From: Ananas comosus
Taxonomy: Eukaryota > Streptophyta > Magnoliopsida > Poales > Bromeliaceae
DNA length: 64,000 nucleotides
Direction: 5' to 3'
Assembly (NCBI RefSeq): GCF_001540865.1
Contig: NC_033622.1
Location: forward strand, 1,452,504-1,516,503
Positions 60,972-64,000 of this stretch are shown in pieces. How positions within the stretch are numbered: position 1 is the stretch's first letter; the number at the start of each line of letters is the position of its first letter. A program made the translations under genes and the position numbers. The notes under the pieces are model-generated. The model was not told the origin of the DNA. It ran no database searches and saw nothing but the letters and a program-made list of their open reading frames with translations.

Positions 60972-61384
60972 TTTTTTGATTTATCAGCGCGCAATATATT
61001 ACTATTGTGGAGTAGTACTCTTAATCAAATAAATTTTTTTGTTAGAAAATGACTTTAACTAGATATCGCACACCAGGTGGAGCAAACTTATGTTGAAACC
61101 ATTTTCATCACTACATCTATAAAATAATTAAAATTTATATTAACAACTAATAAAAATAACGCTCTGGGGATCCATAGAAAGTGATCTTTATTAGAATTAA
61201 ATTTGATACTCATTACAATATCGAATATCTATAGCACATTTAATATACTTGTTATGATTTATAGAGATTTCTCACAAAGATAAAATGTATATATCCATCC
61301 TAATTTCAGCCGACTCAGGCCTGCTCTCGCGAGATTATTTATTGTATACAAAAATTTTACTTTGATAATTAATCAATTGATCGT

Positions 61385-61530
61385 CTCTAGCTAAGTAGCA
61401 AAGAACTTGGTGGTTGATATTTGAGGTTTCAAGTTCGAAACTTAGTTGATTCATATTTTTAACTAAGTTTATTTTTAAATAAAATAAACGAAGCTGGTAA
61501 CATACTTATCTATTTCTCTCAACAAAAAAA
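61385..61530 (+). mobile_element. tRNA-derived SINE, copy 2
   Basis: TAGCAAAGAACTTGGTGG, then CAAGTTCGAAACTTAG (decayed B box), TTGATTCATATTTTTAACTAAG, then AAATAAACGAAGCTGGTAAC and TTCTCTCAACAAAAAAA. Same order as the other copies. Confidence 0.72.
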
Positions 61531-61603
61531 TCATCTTAAGGATAGAATTTATTTTATTTAAACTTAGCATGGTACCCTACTATAATTCTACTCCAATGCA
61601 AGA

Positions 61604-61604
61604 T

Positions 61605-61666
<62 letters not shown>

Positions 61667-61925
61667 CTACTCCAATGCGAGACCCAAATATATATATATA
61701 TATATATAGAGAGAGAGTTCGGCTAGAATACTATTAATAGCACCAGGCACTTGGTGCTTACCGGATTTTCCACCGTTAAATTTATTCTTTTGATTATTTT
61801 TATCCGTTAAATTGTACTATTTAATAAACCATTCATTCAGCTCTAAGGGACCACTATCATCCTAACCGCACATTTCTTCGTGTAAGGATAAAAAATAATA
61901 GCACCAATAACTTAGTACTATTACC
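61604..61925. mobile_element. Long (TA)n and a family A-like MITE
   Basis: A (TA)n tract of about 58 bp (61604-61661) is followed by a second TA run and then a MITE starting GAGTTCGGCTAGAATAC at 61716. The inside has CCGTTAAATTGTACTATT and AACCGCACATTTCTTCG, matching the plan of family A. The right end, near AGCACCAATAACTTAGTACT, runs straight into SINE head sequence. Confidence 0.6.
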
Positions 61926-62283
61926 GTCTGTCCCTAACGTAAGTGGCAAAGAACTCGATAATTCGATTTTTTGATTATTGTGGTTATTGAACCATGATAA
62001 CTATCATAAGGTCGGATCAAGATATATATATATATATATTAACCTGACTTTTTTAAGATTATCATGATTCAGAAAAAAAATCTTTATTCGTCGTAGAATG
62101 GGCAAAGCAAATAAAGTAAAGCTTTATCTGAATCGATCTTTACACTTAGTTGACTCTAAGCTTGAACATTAGAGCCTATGGNTAACCGCACATTTCTTCG
62201 TGTAAGGATAAAAAATAATAGCACCAATAACTTAGTACTATTACCGTCTGTCCCTAACGTAAGTGGCAAAGAACTCGATAATT
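61863..62283. repeat. 101-bp exact direct repeat starting at an N
   Basis: 61863-61963 and 62183-62283 are identical base for base, and the second copy begins immediately after the N at 62182. The repeat covers the end of a MITE and the head of a SINE. An uncollapsed contig overlap is the simplest reading. Confidence 0.9.
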
Positions 62284-62393
62284 GGTATCCGAGATTACAA
62301 GTTCGAATCTCAGTTGATTCACATTTCTAGCTAAGTCTATTTCGAAATGAAATAAACGAAACGGGTAAGATGCTGCTTATTTCTAAAAAAAAG
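62234..62393 (+). mobile_element. tRNA-derived SINE, copy 3
   Basis: AGTGGCAAAGAACTCG (A-box region), AAGTTCGAATCTC (B box), TTGATTCACATTTCTAGCTAAG, then the tail AAATAAACGAAACGGGTAAG, ATGCTGC, TTATTTCT and an A run. The best-preserved copy in the window. Confidence 0.8.
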
Positions 62394-62446
62394 ACTTAGT
62401 ACTATTAGAATTTTTTCAGTCCAATTATATATATATATATATAGAA

Positions 62447-62668
62447 CTAGGCTGGAATACTATCAATAGTACCAAGTTATTGGTGTTATTAGTTTTTTAG
62501 CTCTTCGATTAAGAAATATGTGGTTAGGATGATGTGGGCCCCCTAAGGATGAGTGGGTAGTTGGTTGAATAGTAAAATCTAACGGATAAAAATAATCAAA
62601 TGAGTTAATCTAATGGCAGAAAATTTGATTGTACTAAGTGTTTTGTGCTATCGATAGCATAGCAGCCG

Positions 62669-62675
<7 letters not shown>
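62447..62675. mobile_element. Family A-like MITE between TA tracts
   Basis: Starts TAGGCTGGAATACTATC and ends GATAGCATAGCAGCCGAATT, an imperfect terminal inverted repeat between TA tracts. The inside carries GAGTGGGTAGTTGGTTGAATAG, the inverted form of a family A block. Confidence 0.7.
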
Positions 62676-62709
<34 letters not shown>

Positions 62710-62716
<7 letters not shown>

Positions 62717-63305
62717 AAATTAAATATTAGTTAAATAATAAATGACGAATAAAACGATCTCACATGCAATAATCCCTTCCAATAATCCCTTCCATTTTCC
62801 AAACACATTTGTCCCTTCCCATGCTTCAAAGGGCACAAGAATAAATCTCAGATCCCCTACAACTAGGATTTGCACAATCATGCACAATCTATGAATACAT
62901 GGCGCGTTTTCATTGGCCAATATCCTACACATGTTGTAGGGCACGGTGAGTTATCCAAACAGGTTAAATTCCATTGGAATTCCCTGGATTTTCACACAAA
63001 TTTTAATTTATTTTTTTTTACAAAATTTAATTTTAGATTTTATTGTAGTAAAAAAAATGCTTATCTGATGTATCGATCGATCTTTGCATCTTTTTTTGAT
63101 AGATTAATGAGACTTTCTCATATTTTGACTCAAAAATTCTAACTAAAAAAAAATAGTAGCTGTGACATGAGACGAACCAAACTCTGCGGTTAGAGCCGGA
63201 ATTGCTATGTCACTATAAAAATCGAATTCAAATTTAAATTCAAACTTTATAAATTTGCAAGACTTTGGGTGCGATAACTCAGCAACACAACAAAAAATTC
63301 TACAC
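62710..63305. other. AT-rich intergenic, no gene seen
   Basis: Short open stretches at 62720-63142 match no family I know. CTTCCAATAATCCCTTCC is a small direct repeat near 62776. Nothing else supported. Confidence 0.4.
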
Positions 63306-63311
63306 GGGTGA

Positions 63312-63578
63312 TGTTAAATATAAAAATGTTTAAACACCGTTCTTTAACAGTTTAAGTTTTTAGAGTACAACGGTTGTTTCACATGGTATCAGAGCAGGAG
63401 GTCCTGAGTTCGAGTCACGCCAGGCTCCTAGCATATTAATTTTCTCCCATTTAATTCAAACCCACGTCATGGGCCGACTAAAAAGTCTCGAGCCCAGACG
63501 TGAGGGGGAGTGTTAAATATAAAATTATATAAACACCGTTCTCTAACAGTTTAAACTTTTAGAGTAAAACATATAACA
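63312..63578 (+). mobile_element. Very small LTR retrotransposon (TRIM/SMART class)
   Basis: Direct repeats 63312-63383 and 63511-63578 both begin TGTTAAATATAAAA and end in CA. The first is followed at once by TGGTATCAGAGC, the classic primer-binding site for initiator Met-tRNA. The second is preceded by the purine tract GTGAGGGGGAG. The internal part is about 127 bp and non-coding. The whole is only 267 bp, so it must be moved by proteins from elsewhere. No clear target duplication was seen. Confidence 0.88.
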
Positions 63579-63710
63579 AAACAAATTAAAAGAGAAAAGA
63601 AGACCAGCTATAAACTAAGTAGAAACGATAATTAAAATTAATTAATACAACTAATATAAGCCGATACGGTGTGTATGCATGTCTAAGCCATATATATATA
63701 TATATATATA

Positions 63711-64000
63711 CTAGTTATAGTGCACGTGCATTGCACGTAACATTTAATTAAATTAAATTTATATTTATATTTAAAATTTAAGTAATTATTGGTGGTATAA
63801 ANAGATTCATAATTGGTATCCGAGGTTCTAAGATCGAAGCCTAATTGCTTCACATCTCCAGTTAAATTCATTGCTAAAAAAAATGAACGAATCGGATCAG
63901 AGCTGCTCTCTCTCTCTCTCTCAAAAAAAAAAACAAAAGAAGTAGAAACAAAATAAGTCTATCTCAAGCGTCACAAAGATACCAATCTCGATGTTATGTA
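63711..64000 (-). mobile_element. 3' end of a minus-strand Helitron, runs off the window
   Basis: Read on the minus strand, a hairpin built from TACGTGCAATGCACGT (63738-63723) is followed a few bases later by CTAG at 63714-63711 and then T of a TA tract. This matches the 3' terminus of the complete Helitron at 56460-57705. The 5' end lies beyond 64000 or beyond the N at 63802. Confidence 0.7.
63803..63940 (+). mobile_element. tRNA-derived SINE, copy 4, head cut at an N
   Basis: Begins at TTGGTATCCGAGGTTC just after the N at 63802, lacking the A-box part. It continues to TTGCTTCACATCTCCAGTTAA, then a diverged tail AATGAACGAATCGG and a CT run plus A run. Confidence 0.65.

Overview
This is a nuclear segment of a flowering-plant genome. 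The genes have many spliced exons with GT-AG introns, encode plant families (AP2 double-domain, P-class PPR, VQ motif, plant NUDT3), and sit in AT-rich DNA full of small transposons. GC-rich first coding exons next to AT-rich introns suggest a monocot, perhaps a non-grass commelinid. I cannot name the species from sequence alone.

Layout. (1) 1-2133, minus: 5' part of a CCCH/G-patch zinc-finger gene that runs off the left edge and has a stop codon in exon 1. (2) 3338-17184, plus: a 21-exon gene for NUDT3, a Nudix domain fused to a dipeptidyl-peptidase-III-like (M49) domain, with a Helitron, MITEs and a tRNA-derived SINE in its introns. (3) 17.2-26.3 kb: transposon-rich intergenic DNA with many fold-back elements inserted in TA repeats, a 980-bp palindrome abutting an N, and a short CACTA element. 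(4) 26287-30824, minus: an 8-exon WRINKLED1-type AP2 transcription factor with a 9-nt micro-exon. (5) 30.8-42.4 kb: gene-poor, with tandem repeats, two LINE remnants sharing one target site, and Mutator-like MITEs, one with a foreign GC-rich core. (6) 42389-46386, minus: a small DnaJ-type (CxxCxGxG) zinc-finger protein with a hAT element in intron 1. (7) 48301-52606, plus: a two-exon PPR gene resembling Arabidopsis NFD5. (8) 53650-54299, plus: a VQ-motif gene remnant with two frame breaks and no ATG. (9) 54.3-64 kb: no gene seen. It holds a complete Helitron, SINEs, a very small LTR element, hAT and Mutator-like MITEs, and the 3' end of another Helitron.

The genes do not form a pathway; this is an ordinary plant gene neighbourhood. 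The main points of interest are the mobile-element record (shared SINE/LINE tail, a thrice-repeated LINE target site, a MULE MITE with a private GC-rich core) and probable assembly faults at single N characters. I found no convincing new biological system. Exon borders were set by eye from splice signals, reading frame and remembered family conservation; no search was run.
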